DNA of 64,000 nucleotides, from assembly GCA_031291055.1 (NCBI GenBank), contig JARLJU010000325.1:1-64000 (forward strand), given 5' to 3'. How positions within the stretch are numbered: the first letter of the stretch is position 1; every line of letters starts with the position of its first letter. This document shows, piece by piece, positions 28,195 to 36,185 of this stretch. The DNA comes from Rudaea sp. (GTDB lineage: Bacteria > Pseudomonadota > Gammaproteobacteria > Xanthomonadales > Rhodanobacteraceae). Under the pieces are notes generated by a model. That model was not told the origin of the DNA. It was given only the letters and a program-made list of their open reading frames with translations, and searched no databases. The position numbers were made by a program, and so were the translations under genes.

Positions 28195-29754
28195 ATGTCT
28201 TGTTGCCCGCATCGTCGATTCCTTGCTGCCATGAGTGCCGCCTTGCTGCCGTGCGCCGTGCTTGCACAGGCGACTTTCGATTGCGCGGCGCCGTCCGCGC
28301 CGGTTCTGGATAACCCGGTCGTGCTCGGCAACGGCGCCGCAGGCAGCGTAACCACCGGCACCTTGCAGAATGCGCTCGATGCCGGCGGCGATATCCGCCT
28401 GAATGTCGGCACGAGTACGATCGCCCTGACACAGGAACTCGTCGTCAGCGTGTCCACGACGCTGGATGCCGGCGGCGCGACCCTGTCCGGTGGCAACGCG
28501 CACCGGGTGCTGCATGTAAGCAATCCGAACAACCTGACTTACACGTTCAATTTGCTCAATGCCACGATCAGCGGCGGCAATTCGCGCAACGCTGGAACCA
28601 CCGTGACTGACCAGAGTGGCGCAGGTCTGTGGAAGCCGAGTGTCAACGAGGCCTGGCAAGCCGTCACGATCCGCATCTTCAATTCGCATTTCGCCGGCAA
28701 CACGGCGGTTCAGAGCGCACAGGACGATGGCGGCGGTGGCGCCTACGTCACGGGTGCCGCGGAATTCAGCGTCATCGATTCGGTTTTCGACAACGACGAC
28801 GGCTCGAATGGCGGCGCCGCATATTCGCTCGGATCCAAGACGGTGAATTTCTTCGATTCCACATTCAGCAACAATACCGCGACCGGTTCCGGCGGCAATC
28901 CCGGCAACGGCGGCAACGGTGGAGCGATCGGCGTGGACGGCGATGCACGCAACGTGAATTTTTGCCGGGTGCGGATACTCGGCAACAGCAGCAATGCCTA
29001 TGGCGGGGGATTTTTCACAACGACTTACAGCGCAGCCAGTTTCACCCGGATTCTGGATTCGACGTTCGACAGCAACGCCAGTGTCGCGACCAACAAGCTC
29101 GCCGGCGGCGCCTATATCCAGGGCAGCCCGATCACGATCCAGGGCAGCACCTTCAGCAACAACCAGGCGGCTGGGTATACCGGTCTTGCATTGTTCGGCC
29201 AGGGTGGCGTGCTGACTGGCGATATCACCAATTCCACATTCGCCGGGAATACAGCGAAGACCGGCTTGGGTGGCGGCCTGTCGATTCAGGCCGCAACCAG
29301 CCTCACGCTGCAAAATCTGACCATCGCCAACAACAGCGCACCCTGCACAGGCTGCTTCGCCGCCGGGATTTCCAACGATTCCAGCCCGCTGACGCTGCGC
29401 AACGTCATTTTTTCGAACAACACCGGCGGCAACATCTTCAATCCGTGGGCGATGCAGACTCCGGCGACCACCGGCAGCAACAATTTGCAATGGCCACTTT
29501 CCCGTGGCAGCGGGCAAAGCGAAATTGCGGCAGCACCAGGAACGACATTCGCCGATGCCTTGCTGCTGCCGCTTGCGGCGAATGGCGGCTATACGCAGAC
29601 GATGGCATTGCCAGCCAATTCACCCGCCGTCAACGCGGGCACTTCGACCGGCGCGTTGCCCACCGATCAGCGCGGTGTCTCGCGTTTTGGCAACGTGGAT
29701 ATCGGCGCCTACGAATTCGCGCCGGACGAGATCTTCGCGAACGGGTTCGACTAG
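28195..29754 (+). CDS. Secreted beta-helix protein ending in IFANGFD
   Basis: 519 aa with signal peptide (FLAAMSAALLPCAVLAQA) and parallel beta-helix rungs (FSNNTATGSGGNPG, FDSNASVATNK, FAGNTAKTGLGG, IANNSAPC). It closes with the choice-of-anchor Q motif TDQRGVSRFG...DIGAYEF. Unlike the beta-helix protein at 25.7 kb it has no hydrophobic tail and instead stops at APDEIFANGFD. The two share the same architecture and length and are probably paralogues handled by different export or anchoring routes. The open frame to 28126 lacks a signal peptide, so the ATG at 28195 is used. Confidence 0.8.
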   Translation: MSCCPHRRFLAAMSAALLPCAVLAQATFDCAAPSAPVLDNPVVLGNGAAGSVTTGTLQNALDAGGDIRLNVGTSTIALTQELVVSVSTTLDAGGATLSGGNAHRVLHVSNPNNLTYTFNLLNATISGGNSRNAGTTVTDQSGAGLWKPSVNEAWQAVTIRIFNSHFAGNTAVQSAQDDGGGGAYVTGAAEFSVIDSVFDNDDGSNGGAAYSLGSKTVNFFDSTFSNNTATGSGGNPGNGGNGGAIGVDGDARNVNFCRVRILGNSSNAYGGGFFTTTYSAASFTRILDSTFDSNASVATNKLAGGAYIQGSPITIQGSTFSNNQAAGYTGLALFGQGGVLTGDITNSTFAGNTAKTGLGGGLSIQAATSLTLQNLTIANNSAPCTGCFAAGISNDSSPLTLRNVIFSNNTGGNIFNPWAMQTPATTGSNNLQWPLSRGSGQSEIAAAPGTTFADALLLPLAANGGYTQTMALPANSPAVNAGTSTGALPTDQRGVSRFGNVDIGAYEFAPDEIFANGFD

Positions 29755-29768
29755 GGCGCGAAGTGCCG

Positions 29769-30155
29769 TCAGGCGAACAGCGCACGCACGGCACCGATGA
29801 CGCCGGCGCCCAACAGTACGACCATCGGTACGGCGCTAAGCAGAAAGCCGATGTGTCGCGCAGACGGATCGCTGACGTAACCGCGCAGATACAGCAGACG
29901 TCCGACCAGGAACACCGCACCGATCGCCGCCATCCAGACCGGATTCCAGTATTGCGCGGCAATCCACAGCGACGGCACGAAGATGATCAATACCTCAAGC
30001 GTATTCTGCTGCACGCGGAAATAGCGATCGAATATTTCATGCCCGCTCGTGGCCGGCGCGCGGACGCCGTATTTCACGCGCGCCCTGCCGACCAGCCAGC
30101 CGAATGCGAAATATTCAAGCAAGGCACACAATGTGACCAGATTGACCCAAGCCAT
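29769..30155 (-). CDS. MAPEG-family membrane protein
   Basis: 128 aa with four membrane helices. The MAPEG signature is present: GRARVKYGVRAP, HEIFDRYFRVQQNTLE, then RLLYLRGYV and RHIGFLLS. MAPEG proteins include microsomal glutathione transferases and eicosanoid enzymes; the bacterial ones are mostly uncharacterised. It is convergent with the beta-helix gene (14 bp) and 60 bp downstream of the DUF962 gene. Confidence 0.9.
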   Translation of the reverse strand: MAWVNLVTLCALLEYFAFGWLVGRARVKYGVRAPATSGHEIFDRYFRVQQNTLEVLIIFVPSLWIAAQYWNPVWMAAIGAVFLVGRLLYLRGYVSDPSARHIGFLLSAVPMVVLLGAGVIGAVRALFA

Positions 30156-30215
30156 GGCGGATTTCCCGGATGTGGTTTTGCATAACGAAGGCCGGTTTCC
30201 CGGAGCGGATTTTTC

Positions 30216-30521
30216 CTAGAAACGGAGGCGGCCGCTGAGCGTCTGCCAGTACATCACCCAGTCGCCGGCGAAACTGTACAAGGGGTACTTGAACGTCGCC
30301 GGCTGGTTTTTCTCGAAGAAAAAATGCCCAACCCAGGCAAAACCATAGCCAAGCAGCGGCACTGCCCACAGCCATAGCCAGTGCTGGGTTGCGCAGGCTG
30401 CAATGAACACGAGCAGGACGAGCGAACTGCCGACGAAGTGCAGCCGCCGGCAGGTGCGATCCGTGTGCTCGGACAGATAGAAAGGATAAAACTCGCGGAA
30501 ACTCGCGTACGCGGCACGCAT
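30216..30521 (-). CDS. DUF962/Mpo1-like membrane protein
   Basis: 101 aa from the ATG at 30521 (MRAAYASFREFYPFYLSEH). Two or three membrane helices and the family pattern HTDRTCRRLHFVG, with AWVGHFFFEKNQPATFKYP and DWVMYWQTLSG, are visible. The conserved histidines match Mpo1-like proteins (yeast Mpo1 is a dioxygenase of 2-hydroxy fatty acids). The bacterial role is not known. The frame is open to 30752 but that part has no family similarity and overlaps the candidate sRNA on the other strand. Confidence 0.85.
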   Translation of the reverse strand: MRAAYASFREFYPFYLSEHTDRTCRRLHFVGSSLVLLVFIAACATQHWLWLWAVPLLGYGFAWVGHFFFEKNQPATFKYPLYSFAGDWVMYWQTLSGRLRF

Positions 30522-30562
30522 CGCACGGCCCTGCTGTGGGTTCGGCCGATTCTCCCCCGTGA

Positions 30563-30590
30563 ACCGATCGCCGCGCAAGTCAACCGATCG
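30563..30590 (+). promoter_or_regulatory. Twin ACCGATCG sites upstream of candidate sRNA
   Basis: ACCGATCG occurs at 30563-30570 and again at 30583-30590, exactly 20 bp apart (two helical turns). Each contains the palindrome CGATCG. They lie just upstream of the hairpin series, where an activator of the small RNA could bind. No clear -10/-35 pair was found between them and the first hairpin. Confidence 0.35.
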
Positions 30591-30599
30591 GCAGGCATT

Positions 30600-30774
30600 G
30601 CGTTTGAACATCACGATGACCGAGCCCGGGAGTTGGACCTGGGGAAAGTCGAACGCACGAGGGACCATGCGTGAACCGGCACCGGATGCCCACGCTTGCG
30701 CCACGTGCCCGGGCCTCGCACGGATGCAGGCCCCTTGCCGCGGCGGGCACAACCCCAGCGCCCGCCGCTTTTTT
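30600..30774 (+). ncRNA. Candidate CsrA/RsmA-sequestering small RNA
   Basis: A 312-bp gap (30522-30833) contains no convincing gene but folds into four successive hairpins, each exposing GGA. They are CCCGGG-AGTTGGA-CCTGGG (30625-30643), ACGCA-CGAGGGACCA-TGCGT (30653-30672), GGCA-CCGGA-TGCC (30678-30690) and GGGCCTcGCA-CGGA-TGCAGGCCC (30711-30733). The last resembles the preferred CsrA target, an ACGGA loop closed by a short stem. A strong terminator follows. The arrangement is that of CsrB/RsmY/RsmZ RNAs, which titrate the translational regulator CsrA/RsmA. The 5' end is not determined; an ORF across the region is low-complexity and has no RBS. Confidence 0.6.
30740..30774 (+). terminator. 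Strong Rho-independent terminator
   Basis: GCGGCGGGC (30740-30748), 11-nt loop, GCCCGCCGC (30760-30768), then six T (30769-30774). Read on the minus strand it lacks a T-run after the stem, so it serves rightward transcription. The only thing upstream on that strand is the candidate sRNA. Confidence 0.85.
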
Positions 30775-30833
30775 ATGCGTGTCAGACAACTGAAAGAAGC
30801 TGCCTGCCGTGGTTGTCCGCTACCGCAGCATTC

Positions 30834-31670
30834 CTAGTCGTTTTCGTGACGCCGCGGCACGGATATTTTTCCCTTGACGCCATGATGGTGGATGTCGCCG
30901 CTGCCCGCCGATTGCACGGTGAAATCCCCACCGATGTCGCTGACGTTGACGTCGCCCGAGCCGATCGAGCCGATCACGACGTCGCCACCGGCGCGATTGA
31001 CGGTGATGTCGCCGGAGCCGACGGATTCCACGCGTACGCTTTTCGCCACGTCGTCGAAGCCCAGATCGCCGGAACCGATGTGGCCGACTTTCACCTCGCC
31101 ATGCACATTGCGAGCGTGCACGTCGCCGGAACCGGCACGGCGCACTTCCAGGCTGCCAAGATCGTCGGCCTTGACGTCACCGGAGTGCACCTCGACCACC
31201 ACATCGCTGCTGACGTGATGCACGATCAGGTCACCGGAGTGCGAATCGAAATCCAGCGCGGCGATATCGGCGATATCGGCATCGCCGGAACTGGCCTTGA
31301 CCTCGACCGGCAGCGTGGCAGGCACGCGCACCTCCAGATCGATGTAGGCGTAGTTCGATCCGAACACGCTGAAGGTTTGTGCGCTCGCCTGATTCGGCGT
31401 TACCGTCAGCCGATCGCCGTTGCGGCTCTGGTCGATGGTCAGGGCGGCCAATTTGCTTTCTTCGGAGGCACAGGCCTTGCCGCGTACCTCGATCCGGGCG
31501 AGGCCGGGCACGCCGCGAGCCTTGAGGTCGCTGGAACCAAGCTTGAGCACCAAGGCATGCAGGCCGGCCGGGTCGATGTCCAGATTGCGTTCGGCGCTGT
31601 AACTGCAGGGAAAGGCGGCGAACGCGCTGCCGGCGAACAGGCACAGGATCAGACAGGAAACCAGTCGCAT
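30834..31670 (-). CDS. Exported DUF4097-like beta-solenoid protein
   Basis: 278 aa with signal peptide (MRLVSCLILCLFAGSAFA) and a strong RBS (GAGGAGAAG). The C-terminal half is a solenoid of GSGD repeats: four consecutive units are exactly 19 residues long, each opening GSGD, preceded by two 18-residue HSGD units. The sequence resembles the DUF4097/head-GIN family, whose members form beta-helices of unknown role. Two or three cysteines near the N-terminus may form a disulphide. It is the last gene of the leftward run from gspG and ends before the candidate sRNA's terminator. Confidence 0.75.
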   Translation of the reverse strand: MRLVSCLILCLFAGSAFAAFPCSYSAERNLDIDPAGLHALVLKLGSSDLKARGVPGLARIEVRGKACASEESKLAALTIDQSRNGDRLTVTPNQASAQTFSVFGSNYAYIDLEVRVPATLPVEVKASSGDADIADIAALDFDSHSGDLIVHHVSSDVVVEVHSGDVKADDLGSLEVRRAGSGDVHARNVHGEVKVGHIGSGDLGFDDVAKSVRVESVGSGDITVNRAGGDVVIGSIGSGDVNVSDIGGDFTVQSAGSGDIHHHGVKGKISVPRRHEND

Positions 31671-31716
31671 GGATGCTTCTCCTCGGGAATTCATGCCTAG
31701 GATGCCGGCAGACGGC

Positions 31717-32544
31717 TCAGGGTTTAAGCAGGCCGGCCTTGTCGTCGGCTTTGGCGCGGTTCCAGTAAGCGTCCTGCTCGGCCAAGGACTTGCCCTTCAG
31801 CGCCGTGCCATCGGCGGCGGCGAGCGCCTCCATGCGCCGGAAGCGCCGCTCGAACTTGGCATTGGCGCCGCGCAATGCGGCCGAGTAGTCCACTTTGGCC
31901 AGCCGCGCCAGGTTGACGCAGACAAACAGCACGTCGCCGATTTCATCCTCGATGCGCGCAGGTTCCGCAGTGGTGTCGAGTTCGTGGCGCACTTCCGCCA
32001 GTTCCTCGTGAAGCTTGTCGAGCACCGGCCCGGGCTCGCTCCAGTCGAAACCGATCGTGGATGCGCGCTTTTGCAGTTTCAGCGCGCGCTGCCATTCGGG
32101 CAGGCCGCGCGGTATGCCGGCGAGCAGGCTGGAATCGCTGTCGCCGCGCTGCTCGCGCTCCTGACGCTTGTGCTCCTCCCAGGCCGCCGTCTGCCCCGCG
32201 GCGTTCGCCGTTTTTTCCACTCCCCCGTTTTCGTCCGGAAACACATGCGGATGACGGCGGATCATCTTGGCGCAGATTGTCCGCACCACGTCGTTGAAAT
32301 CGAACCTGCCGGCTTCCTCGGCCATGCGTGCGTGGAAGACGACCTGCAAAAGCAGATCGCCGAGCTCGTCGCGCAGGTCGGTGAAGTCGCATCTATCGAT
32401 CGCATCGGCAACTTCGTAGGCTTCTTCGATCGTGTACGGCGCGATCGTGGTGAAATCCTGCTCCAGGTCCCAGGGACAGCCGTGCTCCGGATCGCGCAAC
32501 GCAGCCATGATGCGCAGCAGATCACCGATGCTGCTCTCAGGCAT
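31717..32544 (-). CDS. mazG: Nucleoside triphosphate pyrophosphohydrolase MazG
   Basis: Hydrolyses (d)NTPs to monophosphates plus pyrophosphate; in E. coli it also lowers ppGpp. 275 aa with the MazG repeat pair. The first half shows CPWDLEQDF, TIEEAYEVADAI and RDELGDLLLQVVFHA; the second has ELAEVRHEL and EDEIGDVLFVCVNLARL. Glutamates of the EExxE/ExxD metal site are intact. Its start overlaps the cysQ stop by eight bases, so translation is probably coupled. Confidence 0.94.
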   Translation of the reverse strand: MPESSIGDLLRIMAALRDPEHGCPWDLEQDFTTIAPYTIEEAYEVADAIDRCDFTDLRDELGDLLLQVVFHARMAEEAGRFDFNDVVRTICAKMIRRHPHVFPDENGGVEKTANAAGQTAAWEEHKRQEREQRGDSDSSLLAGIPRGLPEWQRALKLQKRASTIGFDWSEPGPVLDKLHEELAEVRHELDTTAEPARIEDEIGDVLFVCVNLARLAKVDYSAALRGANAKFERRFRRMEALAAADGTALKGKSLAEQDAYWNRAKADDKAGLLKP

Positions 32545-33373
32545 GCGCCGCCGCTCCGCGAAATAACCCAGCCCAGTCGACGGCCGTGTCGCCGAACGCG
32601 AGGAAGTCGGTGTTCAACAACGATTCCTTGGCGTTGTAGCGCAACGGCACACCGGCCATATCGGTGACGCTGCCGCCCGCCTGTTCGAGTACGCACTGAC
32701 CTGCGGCGGTGTCCCATTCACTGGTCGGACCGAAGCGGATATACAAATCCACTTCGCCGCGTGCGGTTCGACAGAATTTCAGCGACGAGCCGAGAGGTTT
32801 TAGTTCGTATGTGCCCAGTACGGCCAATGCCGCGCTCAGCCGCGGATCGGCATGCGAGCGGCTGCCGGCCACCAGCAGCGGCTCGCCGCGCGGACGCGTG
32901 CGCAAGTCCACTTTTTCACTTTGTCCAGGATTGGCCATGTAAGCATGACCTCCACGCCAGGCCCAGTACAACTCGTCCAGCGCCGGCGCAAAGACGACGC
33001 CAAGCACCGGATGGTGCCCGTGGATCAGGGCGATATTGACCGTGAACTCGCCGTTGCGCTTGACGAATTCGCGCGTGCCGTCAAGCGGATCGACCAGCCA
33101 GTAACGTGCCCAGCGCCGACGCTCGTCCCAATCGGCCTGCACCGCGGATTCCTCGGACAATACCGGAATCTGCGGCGTCAGCACGTGCAATCCATCGACG
33201 ATGGCGCGATGCGCAGCCAGATCCGCCGCTGTCAGCGGCGAATTGTCGTCCTTGCGTTCCACGGCAAATTCACCAGCATAGACTTTCATGATCGCGTTGC
33301 CGGCCGTGCGCGCAATCGCGCAGCAGCCGCGCGCCCACTCGGCAAGATCAGACGGGGCGTTGCCCGCGCTCAT
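32537..33373 (-). CDS. cysQ: 3'(2'),5'-bisphosphate nucleotidase CysQ
   Basis: Converts 3'-phosphoadenosine 5'-phosphate to AMP, removing an inhibitor formed in sulphate assimilation. 278 aa of the inositol-monophosphatase fold. Metal-site motifs are SEES, DPLDGTREF and EWDTAAGQ. The ADLAAH start and the C-terminal GDTAVDWAGLF are typical of CysQ. It overlaps nudE by four bases (ATGA) and mazG by eight, within a compact nucleotide-metabolism group. DLYIRF is coded with an AT-rich patch containing ATTTGTATA. Confidence 0.94.
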   Translation of the reverse strand: MSAGNAPSDLAEWARGCCAIARTAGNAIMKVYAGEFAVERKDDNSPLTAADLAAHRAIVDGLHVLTPQIPVLSEESAVQADWDERRRWARYWLVDPLDGTREFVKRNGEFTVNIALIHGHHPVLGVVFAPALDELYWAWRGGHAYMANPGQSEKVDLRTRPRGEPLLVAGSRSHADPRLSAALAVLGTYELKPLGSSLKFCRTARGEVDLYIRFGPTSEWDTAAGQCVLEQAGGSVTDMAGVPLRYNAKESLLNTDFLAFGDTAVDWAGLFRGAAAHA

Positions 33374-33930
33374 GGACGCGGCCTGAAGCGGCCGGCCAGA
33401 GATTCGCGTGCGATGAACAGCGCCGCGATCGAACGCCCCTCGGTCACTTCGGGTTGTGCGATCAATTCATGCAATTGAGACATTTTCCACTCCACCACTT
33501 CGAGTTCTTCCGGCTCATCGCCGGCCAGGCGCTCCGGATAAAGATCACGCGCCAGCACGACGTGCGTCATGCTGGTCATGTAGGCAGGCGACAGCGACAG
33601 TGTGGTGAGGATATGCAGATCGCGCGCGCCGAATCCGATCTCCTCCTTGAGTTCGCGATTGGCACCCTGCTCGACCGTTTCGTCACGGTCGAGCCGGCCC
33701 TTGGGCAAACCCAGTTCATAGCGATCGATGCCTGCGCCGTATTCGCGCACCAGAAGCACGGTATCGTCGTCGCGCATCGGCACGATGATCACGGCGCCGA
33801 GACCGGAACCTTTCAGGCGTTCGTAAGTGCGGCGCTCGCCGTTGGAGAACTCCAGATCAAGCAATTCGACCTTGAGAAACTGGCTGCTTTCGGCAAGACG
33901 TGTGGAATGAACGATTGGAGGTTTGCGCAT
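33370..33930 (-). CDS. nudE: ADP compounds hydrolase NudE
   Basis: A Nudix hydrolase acting on ADP-ribose, NADH and diadenosine-type compounds. 186 aa from the ATG at 33930 (MRKPPIVHS), the same length as E. coli NudE. An upstream in-frame start at 33993 adds low-complexity residues. The Nudix box is GRLDRDETVEQGANRELKEE followed by IGF. The N-terminal beta-strands RTYERLKGSGLGAVIIVP match the NudE subfamily. Its 3' end overlaps cysQ by four bases; nudE-cysQ pairing next to type II secretion genes is also known in other gammaproteobacteria, from memory. Confidence 0.93.
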   Translation of the reverse strand: MRKPPIVHSTRLAESSQFLKVELLDLEFSNGERRTYERLKGSGLGAVIIVPMRDDDTVLLVREYGAGIDRYELGLPKGRLDRDETVEQGANRELKEEIGFGARDLHILTTLSLSPAYMTSMTHVVLARDLYPERLAGDEPEELEVVEWKMSQLHELIAQPEVTEGRSIAALFIARESLAGRFRPRP

Positions 33931-34041
33931 CCGGCAAGTGTAACGCGTTGCGCGGTTTCCTGCGTTTTGGCGCTGCGTGTTGCGGCCGCTCACGTTTTTG
34001 TAAGGACAGAGCTTTGAAAATCCAGGCCAGGAAAGAACTGG

Positions 34042-34061
34042 ATTCCCGCCTTCGCGGGAAT
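34042..34061. repeat. ATTCCCGC palindromic repeat (dRS3/REP-like)
   Basis: ATTCCCGC-CTTC-GCGGGAAT is a perfect 8-bp inverted repeat with a 4-nt loop, in the gap between the hisN-like gene and nudE. The core ATTCCC...GGGAAT is a widely dispersed proteobacterial repeat, best known as dRS3 in Neisseria. Only one clear copy is in this window. Confidence 0.7.
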
Positions 34062-34072
34062 GATGAGCGCGC

Positions 34073-34855
34073 CTACGTCATCAGCATCAACGCCTGCGCA
34101 TGCAACGCCGGCGTGCCCGCCAAGGCACTGGTCGTATCCAGACTCAATTCCGCGCCGGACAGATCGGTGAATATTCCACCCGCCTCGCGCACGATCACGG
34201 CGAGTGCGGCGATGTCCAGAATATTGACGTCCGACTCGATCACCAAGTCGATGCAGCCACGCGCAAGCAGGTGATAGTGCAGGAAGTCGCCATAGCCACG
34301 GATGCGTCCGCTGCGCCGGATCAGATCGCCGAGCACGGCCCAGCGCGAATCAGTGGTCAGGGTCTTGACGTTGCCGATCGAAATTGCGGTACCTGGGCCG
34401 AAATCAGATGTCGTCGCGACACGGATGGGAACTCCATCGAGAAAGGCTCCGCCGCCGCGTCGCGCCCATGCGGTTTCACCGAACTGCGCAGCGCTGGACA
34501 CGCCCAGAACGAGTTCGCCGCGATGCATCAGCGCGATCTGCGTCGAGAACATCGGATAGCCACGCACGAAGGCCTTGGTGCCATCGATCGGGTCGATGAG
34601 CCAGAGAAAATCGCCCTCGCCTTCACGGCCATGTTCCTCGCCATAAAAAGCGTGCTGCGGAAAGCTGCGCCTGAGTATATTTTTTATGATGGTTTCGGCT
34701 TCGCGGTCGGCGATCGTCACCGGTGTCGCATCGGCCTTGATCTCGACGGCAACGCCGCTGCGGTAATGCTGCCGGATGACTTGCGCGGCAGCAGCGGCCG
34801 CCTCGCGCGCGACACCGAGCGCCTGGTCGAGAAAAGTGGAAAATGCGGCACTCAT
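34073..34855 (-). CDS. hisN: Inositol-monophosphatase-family phosphatase, likely histidinol-phosphatase HisN
   Basis: 260 aa of the IMPase fold with GEEHG, DPIDGTKAFVRGYP and VNILDIAALAVIV. The DPIDGTKAFVRGYP form and the short C-terminus match HisN-type histidinol-phosphate phosphatases better than SuhB or CysQ. True substrate remains inferred; other small phosphate esters are possible. It follows gspN by 13 bp and precedes nudE. An AT-rich patch with rare codons (ATA AAA AAT ATA) codes for IIKNIL. Confidence 0.8.
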   Translation of the reverse strand: MSAAFSTFLDQALGVAREAAAAAAQVIRQHYRSGVAVEIKADATPVTIADREAETIIKNILRRSFPQHAFYGEEHGREGEGDFLWLIDPIDGTKAFVRGYPMFSTQIALMHRGELVLGVSSAAQFGETAWARRGGGAFLDGVPIRVATTSDFGPGTAISIGNVKTLTTDSRWAVLGDLIRRSGRIRGYGDFLHYHLLARGCIDLVIESDVNILDIAALAVIVREAGGIFTDLSGAELSLDTTSALAGTPALHAQALMLMT

Positions 34856-34868
34856 CGGAACGCGGCCA

Positions 34869-35633
34869 TCAGAAGAGCTTGAGCAAGCCGCCGTGGATGA
34901 TCAGCAACGAGGTCCCGTCGGCCTGCGCCTGGCCGATATAGCGCAGCGCTTCCATCACCTGGGGATTGTCGTCGCGTGCGGCAAGTTTCGCTTCGGCATC
35001 GAAGCTGCCGGCGGCCACCTTGAATGTGCCTGCCACCTGCAGCGGGCCACCCAGATCATGCACGACGCCGGCGATCGAGCCGTCCGGTGCAGACGAGAAC
35101 GTCGCTTCCAGGTCGCCCAGTTGCGCCTGCGCCGCTCCGGATACTGCAGCATGATTCCAGCGCAGACTGCCGCTGGCATCATCAACCCAGGCGCCGTGCA
35201 ATTGCGCCCGCGCCAGCTTGCCGTCGATTTCGCCGAGAAGGTCCAGCGCAGGTATATCCAGTGCCGGCGCCGCCATGTGGGCGGGCATGTGGAAGGTCGC
35301 ATCGCGCACACTGATCGTGCCGCCAACGTTGCGATCGACGGTGCCTGCCGCCGTCACATCGCCACCGTTCAGATCAACGTGCGCCAGCAACTCGCCGCCG
35401 AGCAAGGGCGCGGCGTGCAGTTGCCAATCCAGGGCTCCGAGTTCCTGGCCGAATACCTGTGCGCTGGCTGCGTGGCCGTTCCATACACTGCCACTGATGC
35501 CGCTGAGTTTGACCGCGCCGAGGCGATCGGCGACCAGCCGGTAGGCATACTCCGCCGGGCAGGTGGCGGCGACCACGGCGGCGATGACCAGCAGGACCAC
35601 GACAATCAGGATGAGGCTGCGAAAAAGTTTCAT
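34869..35633 (-). CDS. gspN: Type II secretion protein GspN
   Basis: 254 aa, an accessory inner-membrane protein of the type II secretion system. One N-terminal helix (SLILIVVVLLVIAAVVAATCP) and a beta-rich periplasmic domain (LSGISGSVWNGHAASAQVFG, LDWQLHAAPLLGGELLAHVD) are present. The SVWNG and LDW positions are hallmarks of GspN. It is the last gsp gene, 57 bp after gspM. Confidence 0.88.
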   Translation of the reverse strand: MKLFRSLILIVVVLLVIAAVVAATCPAEYAYRLVADRLGAVKLSGISGSVWNGHAASAQVFGQELGALDWQLHAAPLLGGELLAHVDLNGGDVTAAGTVDRNVGGTISVRDATFHMPAHMAAPALDIPALDLLGEIDGKLARAQLHGAWVDDASGSLRWNHAAVSGAAQAQLGDLEATFSSAPDGSIAGVVHDLGGPLQVAGTFKVAAGSFDAEAKLAARDDNPQVMEALRYIGQAQADGTSLLIIHGGLLKLF

Positions 35634-35690
35634 TGTGGAAGTCTATAAAGTCGAATGGACAATTTCAGGAGCCGGGAACCCGGCGTCGCC

Positions 35691-36185
35691 TCAGCGCGCG
35701 CTGTCTTCCAGCGTCGCGCGTGCATTGACCAGGCCCAGGCCCTCGACCTTGTCGGCGGAAAAATCGGTCGCCTGCACACCGTAGTCGCGGACCAGCGCGT
35801 CCAGCCAGCTCATCAGCGCATCGAAATTGGCGACCTCGAAACTCACGCGCACGCTTTTGCCACCGGTCGGCTCGACGCGCTTTAGTGCGCCTTCCAGACC
35901 GGCGCCGCGCGCAGTGACGTCGGCCAGCGCGAGCAGCGATTTGCCCTGGCGCTCGCCGCGGCCGCGCGCACCCTGGGCGTGCAGTTCGCGCGCTTCACCC
36001 AGCGCCTGCTGCATCGATACCAGGTCCTCGCGCTGATGCATGACGCGTTTTTCCAGATCGTTGCGCGCGTGCGCCAGCGGATACCAGAGCAGCGCCCAAC
36101 CCAGCAGCAGCGCCACCACGACTGCACCCACGCCGAGCATGCGGCGCTCGCGCGCTTGCAACGCATCCCACCAGGCGCGGATCAC
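35691..36185 (-). CDS. gspM: Type II secretion protein GspM
   Basis: 164 aa. N-terminal cytoplasmic WWDALQARERRML, one membrane helix (GVGAVVVALLLGWALLWYPLA), then a coiled-coil and a ferredoxin-like periplasmic domain. GspM partners GspL in the inner-membrane platform. It overlaps gspL by four bases. Confidence 0.9.
   Translation of the reverse strand: MIRAWWDALQARERRMLGVGAVVVALLLGWALLWYPLAHARNDLEKRVMHQREDLVSMQQALGEARELHAQGARGRGERQGKSLLALADVTARGAGLEGALKRVEPTGGKSVRVSFEVANFDALMSWLDALVRDYGVQATDFSADKVEGLGLVNARATLEDSAR

Noticed and set aside
28108..29517. A 469-residue minus-strand open frame opposite the beta-helix gene
   Set aside because: Antisense of repeated Asn/Gly codons; the plus strand has a signal peptide and the conserved DIGAYE motif.
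30641..30652. GGGGAAAGTCGA, reminiscent of the RNase P RNA motif GAGGAAAGTCC
   Set aside because: The rest of the RNase P core is absent and the region is far too short before the terminator.
30559..30837. A 92-residue open frame across the candidate sRNA
   Set aside because: No RBS, low-complexity product, and it runs through the terminator stem and T-run.
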